64,000 nucleotides of DNA, from NCBI RefSeq assembly GCF_000226095.1, contig NC_016478.1, positions 3,896,001-3,960,000 of the forward strand, in the 5' to 3' direction. Numbering within the stretch: the stretch's first letter is position 1; every line of letters starts with the position of its first letter. Shown here piece after piece: positions 33,468-43,913 of this stretch. The stretch is from Thermothelomyces thermophilus ATCC 42464 (Eukaryota; Ascomycota; Sordariomycetes; Sordariales; Chaetomiaceae). Made by a program: the position numbers and the translations under genes. The notes under the pieces are model-generated. The model worked only from the letters and a program-made list of their open reading frames with translations, was not told the DNA's origin and ran no database searches.

Positions 33468-34885
33468 GCCCTGTGGCCATGCAAACGGAGAAGGGGGACG
33501 CAGGAAGGGAGCCCGGATTATGAGAGGGGGGAAGTGGGAATGAAACAAGAAACAAGGGAAGGAGAGGAAGGAGAGAGCAATGGAAGGGAGGGGGAGGTAA
33601 CCAAACAAAGAGGGAAGGAAAGAGGGGGGAAACAGAAAAGCAAAAACATTGTTGAGAAGCACACTGTCACTGATTGTGGATTTGACCACTGATAGAACTG
33701 AACCACGTCAATTACTTGGATGGACAGAGAAGTGCCAACTTTGTATGTACATACATACCTCCCTCCGTACATACACTACGCAGTTAGGAACATGGTACTG
33801 AAGTGCCCGAAGCCAGCAGCCAACAAATGAAGGCCTGGACCGAACATGCCTGACCGCCGCAACATGTGGGTCCTCTACCTGCATAACGCAGGGAGCATGG
33901 GAACCTACAGACTACAGGATGCTGATGGATAACAGGAAAATGCGGGCGAGAAGTGAAAATCACTTATGAAAATGAGAGAGAAACTCGACAAGAAGATGGT
34001 GCATTGCACAGTTCTCTTTGAGGTGTAGCGAATCGACACTGCGAGGTAAAATCGCCCGGGCCAGTCGCTGAATACTCCCAGGCAAAAAGCTGGTTCAGAG
34101 AGAATGGACGGATGAGGAGGCTGGGCGGGCACTCCTGCACACCCTTATTGTCGCAGTTGGACCTCTTGGCTCAAGGCTCGTTGGTTGCATCCGGGATCAG
34201 TTCCAGCTTGCTGGGTTGCAGGTGACGAGAGTCCTGATTGGCAGGCACATGAGTCCTTCGCCGGCATCTCGTGCTGACGCTCGTGAGAGGCTGGCGATTT
34301 CGCAAAAGAAAAGCTTCGGAACCACAAAAAAAAAAGAATTAGGTGCAAAATAATATCGTCACTCTGTTGGCAACCTTGTACATTAGGTGATAGCAAGGAA
34401 CTTAAAAGTTGGTCAATGCGATCAATGGAATGGAGAGGTTCCAGGCTGGGATTTTCGATGTGCCTTCCAGGGACCAATCCTAACACTGAACTCACACCCA
34501 TACGGAGTACTATGATACAGTACTCCGTAGTTACCGCAGGAAGCACGTTCACTTAATAAGCCGATTGACAGGCACCCAGGCACCGCTGCTGCCTCCCGGC
34601 AGCGCTCGGGAGGCAGCGCTAGCCTGAAAGGGACTAGACCCACTAGAGCTCTCCCGTTTCCTGCAAGCACTTTGATCCCCCACACCAATTGAGCTCTTCC
34701 CCACAACCACCGCGACCAGCGCGGTGGAATGCCGCCTGCTGGTGCTGCGTTTGACACGCTTTCTCCAGTCACTTTTTCAACCAAATTCGGATTTTTCTCA
34801 CTTTTCTTCTTTATTTTCCTCAGCTATTCATTCTAAATTGGCTGAATCATCCCAATTGCTCTTCCCTTCCTAAGGTCAAGCTGAG
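33468..34885. other. Intergenic region with two inverted repeats
   Basis: No credible gene. It contains a perfect 11-bp inverted repeat at 34501-34529 and a GC-rich hairpin at 34588-34617, both within 400 bp of the next ATG, plus a purine-rich stretch around 33530-33640. Confidence 0.45.
34588..34617. promoter_or_regulatory. GC-rich perfect hairpin upstream of the CM1 gene
   Basis: The arms GCTGCCTCCCG (34588-34598) and CGGGAGGCAGC (34607-34617) pair perfectly around an 8-base spacer that itself contains the palindrome AGCGCT. It sits about 270 bp before the ATG at 34886, so it is in either the promoter or the 5' UTR. Role unknown. Confidence 0.4.
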
Positions 34886-37800
34886 ATGGACGGCCACGGG
34901 GTTGCCCAAGGAACGGGCGATAGTTCGTCCAGAACACACCGCCTAACACAAGCAATGGAACACCCGGAAAACTCGCCAGTTTATCCTGTCTCTCCCCTGC
35001 TACTGGAAAGGCTGCAGCGTTCACGGCAACTTGAGAACGGCCGTGTATCATCCCACTCGAGCACCGATATGCTTTCCTCCTCTGGCTCCAGACATGTACG
35101 GAGGAGCCCTTCCCCCACTGACAGCCATCGGCCCGGGTCAGATGGTGGCGTCGATGCTGTGAAGGCGAAGAAAGGCTTGGGCATGAAGGAGATGGAGCAG
35201 ACATTGTCCACGTTGCACAAGCAGAACTTCGACCTCAAACTCGAGCTTTATCACCGAAGAGAAAGGCAAGCCGCCCTCGAAGCGCGCGTCGATACGTTGG
35301 AGAGGGAGGCCAAAGAAAGAGACGAGCTAAACGAATCGTTGCTCCGTGAGCTCGAGAAGCGGGACAAGGCCGTCGAGGAGGCCATAGGGATGATTCTCGC
35401 CTTGGAGAAGCGTATCGAGGAGCTCCTTCTCGAGAGGAAGATGGTGCTCCAGGTCGAGGCTGAGAAGCCTCCGTACTCTCGAGTCGCTTCTCCCTTGGTA
35501 ACGCCAAGTTCCCAAAGCAAAACTTCAGAGTTGGCCACACCTGGCGATTCTTCCAAGACCCCAATTCGCATGCCGAGCTTCGTCTCGGACAGGAGCGAAA
35601 ACACCGAGAATCTTCGAAGTGTATACATGGCCGGCCTGGCCTGCGAAAGCGGCCTCTCTCTTCCACAGCCGGCCGAGGACACGCCTGATACCGCTCGCAT
35701 CGACCCCCGACTGGCGAGCCCTGCGCTCAGCGAGTTGAGCGAAAGCTCGTTCGCCAGCGTCTACGGCCGGGGAAGGGCCGTTGACCTTCCCTCCACACCT
35801 CGGAACCGTCCTGACCAGCGGGATGTGCCCTCTCGAACCGCTGCCCCGGGAGTCGAATCTCCGACCAGAGCCGGAACGTCAACACCAAAGGGTCACCGTC
35901 GGCCAAGCAGCTCTCGAGTGGCCAGTGGGCAATTCCACACCATTAGTGGCATCATGGCAGACACCCCATCACCCCGTCAGCGGACCGAGGGGCCCAAGCC
36001 AACGCACGCTACCCCGAGGGATTTCCTAAAACCGCCAACCGGGAAGAAGGAGCAGCCACCAATTACCCGCCCTCCGACCTCTCATTCCCAGCCAAAGTCC
36101 AAAAAGGAGAAACGGGAGGCTCTGGAGAGAGTCATAACACAAGCCCAGTTCACCAATCCCCAAACACTGCCCCCGACACCAGATACCCTCTCAAGCACCA
36201 CCCTGCCTAACAACGAAACGCCAGTCAAGGACCATGGACCCGATAGCGAACACAATCGCCGAGACCTGACCGAGGCGAACATAACGAAGATACCTGAGCA
36301 TCTAGAGCACGTATCGCCATCTCGGGCCGCTCAACCCGCATCTACCACGGCGTTTGACAGCCGGAAACACTGTCATGCAACAGGGGGGTCGTCAGTTGCG
36401 GCTGCAGTCGTACCGGATCACCGCTCGTCTCCCTCGACCACCGACTCGGCATATGCGCGCGCACTCAACGGTAACAGCTGGAGCGGAGACGCATCGCGAT
36501 ACACGGCCAGACATCGCAGAGACTCGACGACGTCGAGCATCGATACCTGGCTCCGCGAGAGCCTGAAGCCAGAGAGCACAGAAGGTTTAGGTCCGATGAG
36601 CTCCGTGTCGCAAGCGCACCCGATCGCTACCAACGGCCGCGTCTCGCCAGATCTGTTTTCGTTCCCGACTTCGGCGCATGGTTGGATGGCAAACACGATG
36701 CTCGGTTCCATGGGTGGAAAAGATCACGCGGGTCCCCACGCCAAAAATGCGTCCGTAACACCCATTGCGGACATGCTGGATGCCATTGAAGCCTCGAGGC
36801 CAACTCCCCCTATCGCGAACCCCAGGCGTAAGACTCCTATAAGCGGTGCCGCAGCTCCATCTCCGCCGAACCGGCGGTCCAGCCTTCTCGCGAGGACCGG
36901 AGCTCCTGCGGATGCAACACCTGGAACGGAAGGCATCCCGCAGCCGCCACCGCATCCCAGCCCCTCCGCTTCTTCCAAGGTCAACAGCCCCGCCCGCGGA
37001 AGTCGTACCCGCAGCAATAGCAACGACGTTCGATCCGTCGACCGCCACCTCACGGGGCTTGGTCTGAAACAAGGCCGGGCCATGACCGTACCTCCCAAGC
37101 AAGTCCACGCCCCGCCGCCGCCCATCCACCAGCACCACCATCACCAGCAGCAGCAGCAGCAGCCAGACGCTCCCATCAAGCAGGACTCGCCCATGCAGGC
37201 CCTCTCCAAACAACGCCACTACCCGCCCCCAAGCCAGACGTCCCGCCCCCGCTCGCGCGGCCTGACCGCGTTCTTCCGCCGCTCCACGGGCTCCGCGGAC
37301 GTGCCGGCTCCGCCCGCCAGCGCCCCGCCGACACAGACGGCGTTCAAGCCGCCGCCGCCGCCGCCGCCGCGATCGCGGTCGCGGCAGCGAGCAGGCTCGG
37401 GGTCTGAGGCGCTGCCGGCGGCGTTGGGGATGGGCATGCCCTCGTGGGTGCGCCGCGCGTCGCTGGCAGATGGGGAGCGCCCGAGCGGCGTCACGCCGCC
37501 GCCGATTCTGCGGAAGAAGAAGGGCACGTCGCAGCCATCCTTCGTGGACGGCTCCGGCGTCCACGCTAGGGCCGTCGGTCTCGGCGATGACGAGGACGGC
37601 GATGGCGGGGTCGTGCTGGAGCCATCTCCTGCCGCGGCTGGGACGCCCGCCGGTGGTGGTGGTGGTGGTGGTGCTCCGGTGGGCATACCTCCTCCCTCTG
37701 GGAAATCGTCGTCGTCGTCGTCGGGGAAGTCATGGGGCGGCAGCACCGGCTGTGTTGTGGCGAATGGTGAAGGCGGGGGTGTGTCGCTCGGTGGTGGTGG

Positions 37801-37897
37801 TGGTGGTGGTGGTAATAGCGGTAACTCGGGAAGCGGGAAGAGGAAGTGGCTTGGCCTGGGGAGAGTCAGCAGCCTGAGAAACCGTGGCGGAACGTAG
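34886..37897 (+). CDS. CM1 (centrosomin N-terminal motif 1) domain protein, 1003 aa
   Basis: Single open frame of 1003 codons with no intron needed. Residues ~98-185 form the only clearly ordered part: GLGMKEMEQTLSTLHKQNFD, then LKLELYHRRERQAALEARV and a heptad-rich coil to about LLLERKMVL. This matches the CM1 motif, which binds and activates gamma-tubulin complexes in centrosomin, Mto1, Pcp1 and Spc110-type proteins, so a role in microtubule nucleation at spindle pole bodies or other organising centres is a reasonable inference. The remaining ~800 residues are Ser/Pro/Thr-rich and probably disordered, with many SP/TP sites, His and Gln runs near 745-760, a Pro run near 825, Gly-rich tracts near 920 and 970, and a basic end (KRKWLGLGRVSSLRNRGG). 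Unlike typical CM1 proteins, no long second coiled coil or PACT-like anchor is visible. The ATG at 34955 is an alternative start. Confidence 0.85.
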   Translation: MDGHGVAQGTGDSSSRTHRLTQAMEHPENSPVYPVSPLLLERLQRSRQLENGRVSSHSSTDMLSSSGSRHVRRSPSPTDSHRPGSDGGVDAVKAKKGLGMKEMEQTLSTLHKQNFDLKLELYHRRERQAALEARVDTLEREAKERDELNESLLRELEKRDKAVEEAIGMILALEKRIEELLLERKMVLQVEAEKPPYSRVASPLVTPSSQSKTSELATPGDSSKTPIRMPSFVSDRSENTENLRSVYMAGLACESGLSLPQPAEDTPDTARIDPRLASPALSELSESSFASVYGRGRAVDLPSTPRNRPDQRDVPSRTAAPGVESPTRAGTSTPKGHRRPSSSRVASGQFHTISGIMADTPSPRQRTEGPKPTHATPRDFLKPPTGKKEQPPITRPPTSHSQPKSKKEKREALERVITQAQFTNPQTLPPTPDTLSSTTLPNNETPVKDHGPDSEHNRRDLTEANITKIPEHLEHVSPSRAAQPASTTAFDSRKHCHATGGSSVAAAVVPDHRSSPSTTDSAYARALNGNSWSGDASRYTARHRRDSTTSSIDTWLRESLKPESTEGLGPMSSVSQAHPIATNGRVSPDLFSFPTSAHGWMANTMLGSMGGKDHAGPHAKNASVTPIADMLDAIEASRPTPPIANPRRKTPISGAAAPSPPNRRSSLLARTGAPADATPGTEGIPQPPPHPSPSASSKVNSPARGSRTRSNSNDVRSVDRHLTGLGLKQGRAMTVPPKQVHAPPPPIHQHHHHQQQQQQPDAPIKQDSPMQALSKQRHYPPPSQTSRPRSRGLTAFFRRSTGSADVPAPPASAPPTQTAFKPPPPPPPRSRSRQRAGSGSEALPAALGMGMPSWVRRASLADGERPSGVTPPPILRKKKGTSQPSFVDGSGVHARAVGLGDDEDGDGGVVLEPSPAAAGTPAGGGGGGGAPVGIPPPSGKSSSSSSGKSWGGSTGCVVANGEGGGVSLGGGGGGGGNSGNSGSGKRKWLGLGRVSSLRNRGGT

Positions 37898-38836
37898 AAC
37901 GTCCGTTGCGGGGTTTGGCGGTGTGGTTAGAAGACATCCTACCGGCGTACGTACTGTGTAGACGTACGTCCCTCGCCTTGCGGTTACACGTCATGATGAT
38001 GGCATGGTCAAGAGTTCTGATGAGTTCAAGGGCTGGGCCCCGGTATGGCGTTCTGGGTTATCTATGTTGCGTCTGGCGTTTAGGTGATCTATTCAGTACT
38101 CATTCCTGGGGAAGTAGTCATTTTTGGGTCACAAATTGAAGACGGTATTAGAGATTGATTGCCCCAAAGATTCTCGGTATAGAGCCTCATCTCGTTAACC
38201 TTACCGCCTTGGTAGCTATGCAAAAGATCAGTGACGTTGGGATAATACTCCCCTATCTTCAGAGCCAAACGGGGAAGGGTTATTACTCGGCCCAGAACCC
38301 AGAAATCGGGTTTGAGAATGCACTCGTCGTCGTTGTGGTTTTGGTATTAATAGCGTCTGGACGAAGGGCACGTAACAGCCTCCCCTGATGCCTTTATCAT
38401 GAATGATGTGCTCAAGGATACAGTGTCTGCCAGAAACCCCGGCCCTACCGCCGGGGTTGGAGGCTCTCTCGTTAGAGGTGATCTGTTTGTCATGAATCAC
38501 AGCTTTATACGTATCATATTAATCATGCCTCTCCCAGACGTCCTTACAAGTGCTTCGAGCTTATGCACTGATTGAGATAAAAAAAGAAATACACATCAAG
38601 TGTTGCCTTGAGCCAGAAAATATAATAACACGGAGTAATCCGATGAATTATGTGATTTTCTTGTCGAAATTACCTCCCCATCATTAATTACATCCTTCCG
38701 GCATAAATCTACTAACTACACCACCCTCCGTACGAATCCAAAGCACACCAACCTCTCCATAATACCCCTACCTACACACACACAACTCTGATCAATAATC
38801 AATAACCCCTGGTCACAGACGGCGAGCGTCAGCACC
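37898..38836. other. Convergent intergenic region with hairpin
   Basis: The interval lies between two convergent genes and should contain both 3' UTRs. A perfect hairpin with arms AACCCCGGC (38435-38443) and GCCGGGGTT (38450-38458) and a six-base loop is the only structure I can point to. Confidence 0.5.
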
Positions 38837-39788
38837 TCACAGCGCCATCAGGACCGCCATCACTCCCGCCACGATCGCCGTGGCGCCGGACACCAGCCCG
38901 ACCTTGGCGCTGCCGGCGGTGACGGCGGGAGGTTTGGACGTCGCCGTCACGGTGCCGTTGATGCCCCGGTGTCCGCTCATCGTCGTTGTCGTCGGCGGCA
39001 GTGCCGGCACCAGGGTGGTGGTTGTCTGGCCGGTGGGGGGGGCCGTGATGGTGGTGGGGGTGGTGGTGGTGACGCCGGGCACGACGTGGGTGGTGCGGTC
39101 GGTCGGGCCCACTGGGGAGAGCGTGACGGTCAGGGTGGTGGTCCGGGTGGCGCCGGGCGGGCAGTCGTCGCCGCCGCCGCTGCCGGGGCAGGTGATGGTC
39201 CGGGGGATGGTGTAGGTGGCCGTCGTCTCCGGGCAGACGGCCGTCGTCTTGGTGATGATCTCGGTGGTGACCTCGTGGGCGGGACAGCGGGTCACGGTGG
39301 GCGGGCACGAGGTGATGGTGTAGGTGGTCGCGCTCGTGATGGTCAAGGTGCTCTTGCTGATGGTGGACGAGGCCGTGGTGGTGGTGGGGGACCGGGTGGT
39401 GGTGAAGTTGCCGCTGGCGGTCGGGAACGGAGGCTTGTGCGTGCTGAGGGTGGTGGCGGTGGTGCTGGACGACGAGGTTGTCACGTGGGAAGAAGAAGAA
39501 GAAGTCGAGTCCGACGTGGATGAAGTCTTGGAAGCGGTCGACGTCTTTGAGCTAGTCTTGGAGAAGGTCGACGTGGATGTCGGCTTCGGCTTGCCACACT
39601 CGCCGACGATGGACGGAACGGCGTCGGGGCCGCTGCCAATGGCCACGAGATTGGAACCGCAGTCGTCCGACTGAGCGAGGTAAATGTTGCGGTTGTCCCA
39701 GTCGTAGACGACGTACGCGGACCGGAGGAAGGTATCGCCAAGAACGGGGAAGTCTGGTACGAGTTTCACGTCAGTAATCTTCGATAGG

Positions 39789-39853
<65 letters not shown>

Positions 39854-41159
39854 CAACCATATAATTATGAAATTGTGATCCAAAGGCACTCACCGTCCTC
39901 AAATGCGCCCAAGACGCAGGTGTTGGACTCAGGCTGGGCCCAGACAAACTCGTGGTAGGGCACGTTGATGGTCTTGCCACCGAAGATGAAATCGAGCGAG
40001 CCCCCTTCGCCATGGTCGACACAGTCGACAACGTACACATCGGCGCTGCTAACGTACTGAGCAGAGGGGAAGGCAGCGACGAGCTTCTGGAAGATGGGTC
40101 TCGGCAAGGCACTGAGAGTGTAACCGCTGTCGAGCAGGACAGGCTGGCCCTTGCCTCCGTCGGGGGTGCTGAAGACGGTGACGACGTCGCCATCCGGCTG
40201 GTTGACCGAGATGCCATCGAGATAGATCCAGAACCTTGTGTATCCGTCCGGAGACTCGGCGGCGGGGATGATTAGGCGCTTGATGAGGCTTCCCCTGTAC
40301 TTTTTGGTGTCGATACCTCCAAAGATGACGGATCCTGCCTCCCGGGGCCGTCCTGGTTAGTGACGCCTCTCTCCACTCATGACAGGGAGCGCAAAAAAAA
40401 GGCACTCAGTTCAGGGGGGCAACTCACCCCGTGCGCTTTCGAACCCCTTGAGGTCCATGCTGAAGGCCCTGCTGCTGGTGTACCCCTGCTGGGCGAGAGA
40501 ATCCACAACGAGCGGGTATGCGGAGTCCCATCCGTCCAAGTTCGGGCCGGCGCCGAAGATGCCCACGTCTGCATGGGCACTGTCCAAGGCAACACCGAAG
40601 ACCTGCTGCGTGATCCTGGCCGCTGGACGCACAAGACACGAGTAAGTTTCTTGAGCTCTAAGTATTTTCTCGCTCGGAGGACTCGGGAGCTCATGTGACA
40701 CTTACAGCCAATGGCGACGTAGTCAGCCACATACTCATAGTAGGCATAACCAGTGCCGTAGGTAATATTGCCCTGCTCGCCGAAGTCTACGAGGGTGGAG
40801 GAGTCGGTGAACCTGGGCTGGGCAGCGCAGAACTCGGGCTCGGCCGCCTTGGAGCAGACGGGGTTTACCCAGAGCATGTCCGAGCCCGTGTCGAACTGGA
40901 CGGGGACCGTCTGGCCCGGGGTGCCGAGGGTCAGTTCGATGGTGTACAAGGTGCCAGAGAGCGGGTCAAAAATGCCGGTATCGATCTGTCTCCTGGTGAT
41001 GTTGGCGTGTTTCCCAAAGAGAAGATTGCCTAGCCGGGGCATGAGGGGGTATCGGAGGAGCCCATCCTGCTGAACCATCCGGTTGTCTTCCGGGACGGAG
41101 AGGCCAGCACCCAGCACGGCGACCGGAAGGAGGGCCGCGGCGTAGAGAGCGAATGACAT
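38837..41159 (-). CDS. GPI-anchored aspartyl protease (yapsin/pepsin family A1), 668 aa, four exons
   Basis: Exons are complement(40706..41159), complement(40428..40622), complement(39894..40334) and complement(38837..39753), 2007 bp in frame, each joined with a GT donor and CAG acceptor. A signal peptide (MSFALYAAALLPVAVLGAG) is followed by a short propeptide ending near a dibasic RR site (TRRQ). The bilobal pepsin fold shows both catalytic aspartates, VQFDTGSDMLW (Asp ~90) and PVLLDSGYTLSALP (Asp ~285), as well as the flap region ITYGTGYAYY and the end-of-domain GDTFLRSAYVVYD. After about 440 residues comes a Ser/Thr-rich stalk of about 230 residues with a Cys-containing middle, then a hydrophobic tail (VGLVSGATAIVAGVMAVLMA), as expected for GPI anchoring at the plasma membrane or wall. 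Likely role: surface proteolysis or processing of wall proteins. The third intron carries a (CA/TG)n microsatellite. Confidence 0.9.
39791..39850 (+). repeat. (TG)n microsatellite inside an intron
   Basis: About 30 TG units lie in intron 39754-39893 of the minus-strand aspartyl protease gene, so the transcript carries (CA)n shortly before the acceptor. Confidence 0.95.
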
Positions 41160-42624
41160 GGTGTCGAAACGAAGGACTAGGTTGAATCAAGTGACTAATA
41201 AAGGTGGGTAATATAACGAACGACAGAGCTCAGAAAAGAGTGACAGAGTCGCCCCTACGCGACAACGGCAACGGTGAGGTGACCTTCCGGTGAGCTTGAT
41301 GAGGGAAATAGGATGGAAGGGGACTCGAGACTCTCTCCTGGCTCTTGAGGTATTTATGATGCACCATCCATCCGTCCATCCACCCATCCAGCCATCTCGA
41401 GATTTGTTAACAGCCCCGGCTCAGCTTGACCTCCACCTGCTGCTCCGCCTCGTCAACCTACTCGCCATACACTAGTTACACTCCATCGTTAATTAATGCA
41501 CACACCCAGCAGTGCGGGAGCACCCTGCATCGTAGGAACACGCAGCTTTGTGGGCAGGAAATTACTCAATTCCCTCATCGTCCAATGGTTTCGCGATGTT
41601 TTCAGCATCACCACGCACGCCTCATCCAGAAGTCTTGTAGGTTTGTGGAAATTCGGTGTGGCAGGGCCTGCAGGACCCCCACAAGAATCGCACAGGCTGC
41701 CATTTTTGGGCAAGATACCTACCGATTTGATGCAGGTACATTGGCCTGATCGACAGAGGCGCGACTTCCAATCCTTCTCTTGGTGCGGACTCTCCGCGCG
41801 TGCACCAATCCCCATCGAAAAACGGTTGAAGTGGACCGACACGTGTATGCAGGTACAGTCACCTCGTGTAGTGTAGTGTAAGCGGACCCCTGGCATTGCC
41901 CATTGAGCCGCGTTTCGCCAGCGCTCCACGATCTCTGACAGAACGTGAGGCGAGTGATTGAGTCGAGCATTGCGGCCGGAGGGGCCATGGCGTTTTCCCC
42001 TCAAGACAGGTAATTACATGAAATCACAAATCGGATTATTTCTCTTCGGGATGCTCACCCAAAAATGGATAGGTGAATGGGTGGGTATTGACTTTTTTTA
42101 GGACGATTTCTAACGGGTAATTAATTAATTAGGACTACTCCGTACGGAGTACGAAAAGTCCCGCCCCTTTGCTATTTGTTATCTGGTTTTGACTTTGTCT
42201 CGAACAACTTGAACACGAAGCCCGAAGCTAACAAGAGACACAGACATTGTTGCCTACCTAAGTACCCTTGTTATATTTCAATCCCATCCTAAATAATCAC
42301 CGGGATGAGCATCTTAACGCCTTGTTGATTCTTTGGAGATTCGTTTCTGGAACTATAAATTCAAATAATTCGAAAAAGAAGGTCTAAGCATAATTAATTA
42401 TATATCTCTGGAAGTGTCTGCCTAGGTACCTAATTAGGTATGATCCTACCTCAAGGTCACTCGCGTGCGGGATCGAAGAAGGGTAAACAACACAAACTGC
42501 TTATAGAGGCTTATTAATAGTTATTTGTTAATGCAACAAGGGTTGGGGTTGTATTAGGGCACATCATAACAGTCCTTCAGCCTGCCCATGAATTAATGAA
42601 TCAATGAGTCACACCGTCGCCAAC
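41160..42624. other. Intergenic region before the right retroelement block
   Basis: About 1.5 kb upstream of the aspartyl protease gene. It holds several short open frames with no protein-like features, and a 16-bp perfect palindrome (TACTCCGTACGGAGTA, 42136-42151). It ends at the LTR edge at 42625. Confidence 0.5.
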
Positions 42625-42834
42625 TGCCGAACGTAGTGGGAGCTCCGGGAGCGTTGAAAGCAGTGTCTGTAGTGGGTGGCTGTACGAAGGAGACAATGCC
42701 TTGTTGAACTATCTACAAAGGAGACAAAACGAGTGGTATTTATAGACAAAGGGACTGGCCAATGCGTTAAACAGCCTCATATAGCTGTGGCAAACGCGTG
42801 GCTAATACGCTTGGAAGCTCCATAGCTTCCGACA
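42625..42834 (-). repeat. Copia-2 3' LTR (reverse orientation)
   Basis: The LTR ends are TGCCGAACG on the left and GCTTCCGACA on the right, the reverse complements of the Copia-1 LTR termini. The partner target-site copy cannot be checked because the other element end is lost. Confidence 0.85.
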
Positions 42835-43073
42835 CACCCCCCAGTTAAACGCGGTAGTCGTTTAACTACGCTTTGTGGTGATACTGTTCTTAGTGTTATG
42901 TCCTTTGTCGCTCCTACCTCGATGGCTCCTTTAGGGGGCCTGCCTTCCGTATTCGGAAGTCTAAAAGAGTCGAGTATGGTAGAGCGATTCCTTTGAAGCT
43001 GTAGATTAAATATAGCCATCGTAGTTGTAGTAGCGACAGTATCACCAGTTTTAATCGCAATAATAACAATAGG

Positions 43074-43913
43074 ATGACGCCTCCTGCGCTCGAATCAATA
43101 GATGACACGTCAGGTATGCCCGTTGTAAATACGGCTATTACTAGCAGGTCGACTTCTGCTCCTATAATGCCTCGAAAGCGTAAGCGTGCTGAAGCTTCCA
43201 AACCAGCTTCTAAACCGTGAGTATTCTAGTTGTGTTAGGATCGTTTGAGCTGACTAAATATAGCGACATCACTGCTAGCGAGCTTTGTAAGGTGCCCTGT
43301 GGAATGTATATATGGTCGGCTCTAGCAGGACGTTTATTTGGCGAATGTCGCGATTATTCCGGCGCTAGCTCCTGTTGCTACCATTATACCCACGGTTCCT
43401 ATAAGTGTAAAGAAATATATACTAATTATCTATATGTCTAATAGCTCTTACGATACTTATACTAACTATAATAGTAATCCTACTTTTTACATTAGGTCGG
43501 CAAAGGATTTGACGAAGGCTCTATTAGATAGAGCTAAGGCTTCTATAAGTCCCTAGATCTTAAACCTCTACCCCTAACGTATAGGCAAATCGCTAATAGT
43601 TATATATAGGATCTTAAGAAGTTACGTATAGTCCTTCGGAGTGACCTAAAATGTGCCGGTATGGATAATATAGAGGAGTATAAGCTCGATAAGGCTAAAT
43701 TCGTACGTTTTACGAAGATTGCCTGCTTAGTATACGACATCTTTTACTAGTTGGGCAAGATCAAGGAGGCTCGTGATGCTCGTATTAGCGCGTCTAATGA
43801 CGTGTTAGGCGCTATATTGTCGCCCGGCTAGGATAAAGGCAAGGGCAAGGCTATTAATCCTAGTAATAGCTAATAGTAGTAGATAGGGAGTATTAGGTAG
43901 TATTTTATTTGAC
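43074..43913 (+). pseudogene. Antisense reading segment in Copia-2, opposite to pol
   Basis: An ATG at 43074 opens a 47-codon stretch ending in a basic, NLS-like cluster (PRKRKRAEASKPASKP) and meeting a GTGAGT splice-donor-like sequence at 43217. Further along, open segments read YTNYNSNPTFYIRSAK (to ~43556) and, in another frame, LDLKPLPLTYRQIANSYI, LRSDLKCAGMDNIEEYKLD and RISASNDVLGAILSPG, ending in a Gln-like TAG/TAA run. Copia-1 shows the same patterns. Read together they suggest a former gene of roughly 250 residues, perhaps with an intron, on the strand opposite to pol. Joins are unresolved; function unknown. Confidence 0.4.

Noticed and set aside
42914-43201. Sense-strand 95-codon hydrophobic frame in Copia-2
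   Set aside because: Its Leu/Val/Ile-rich reading is the complement of the more protein-like antisense segment, and in Copia-1 it survives only as a shorter piece.
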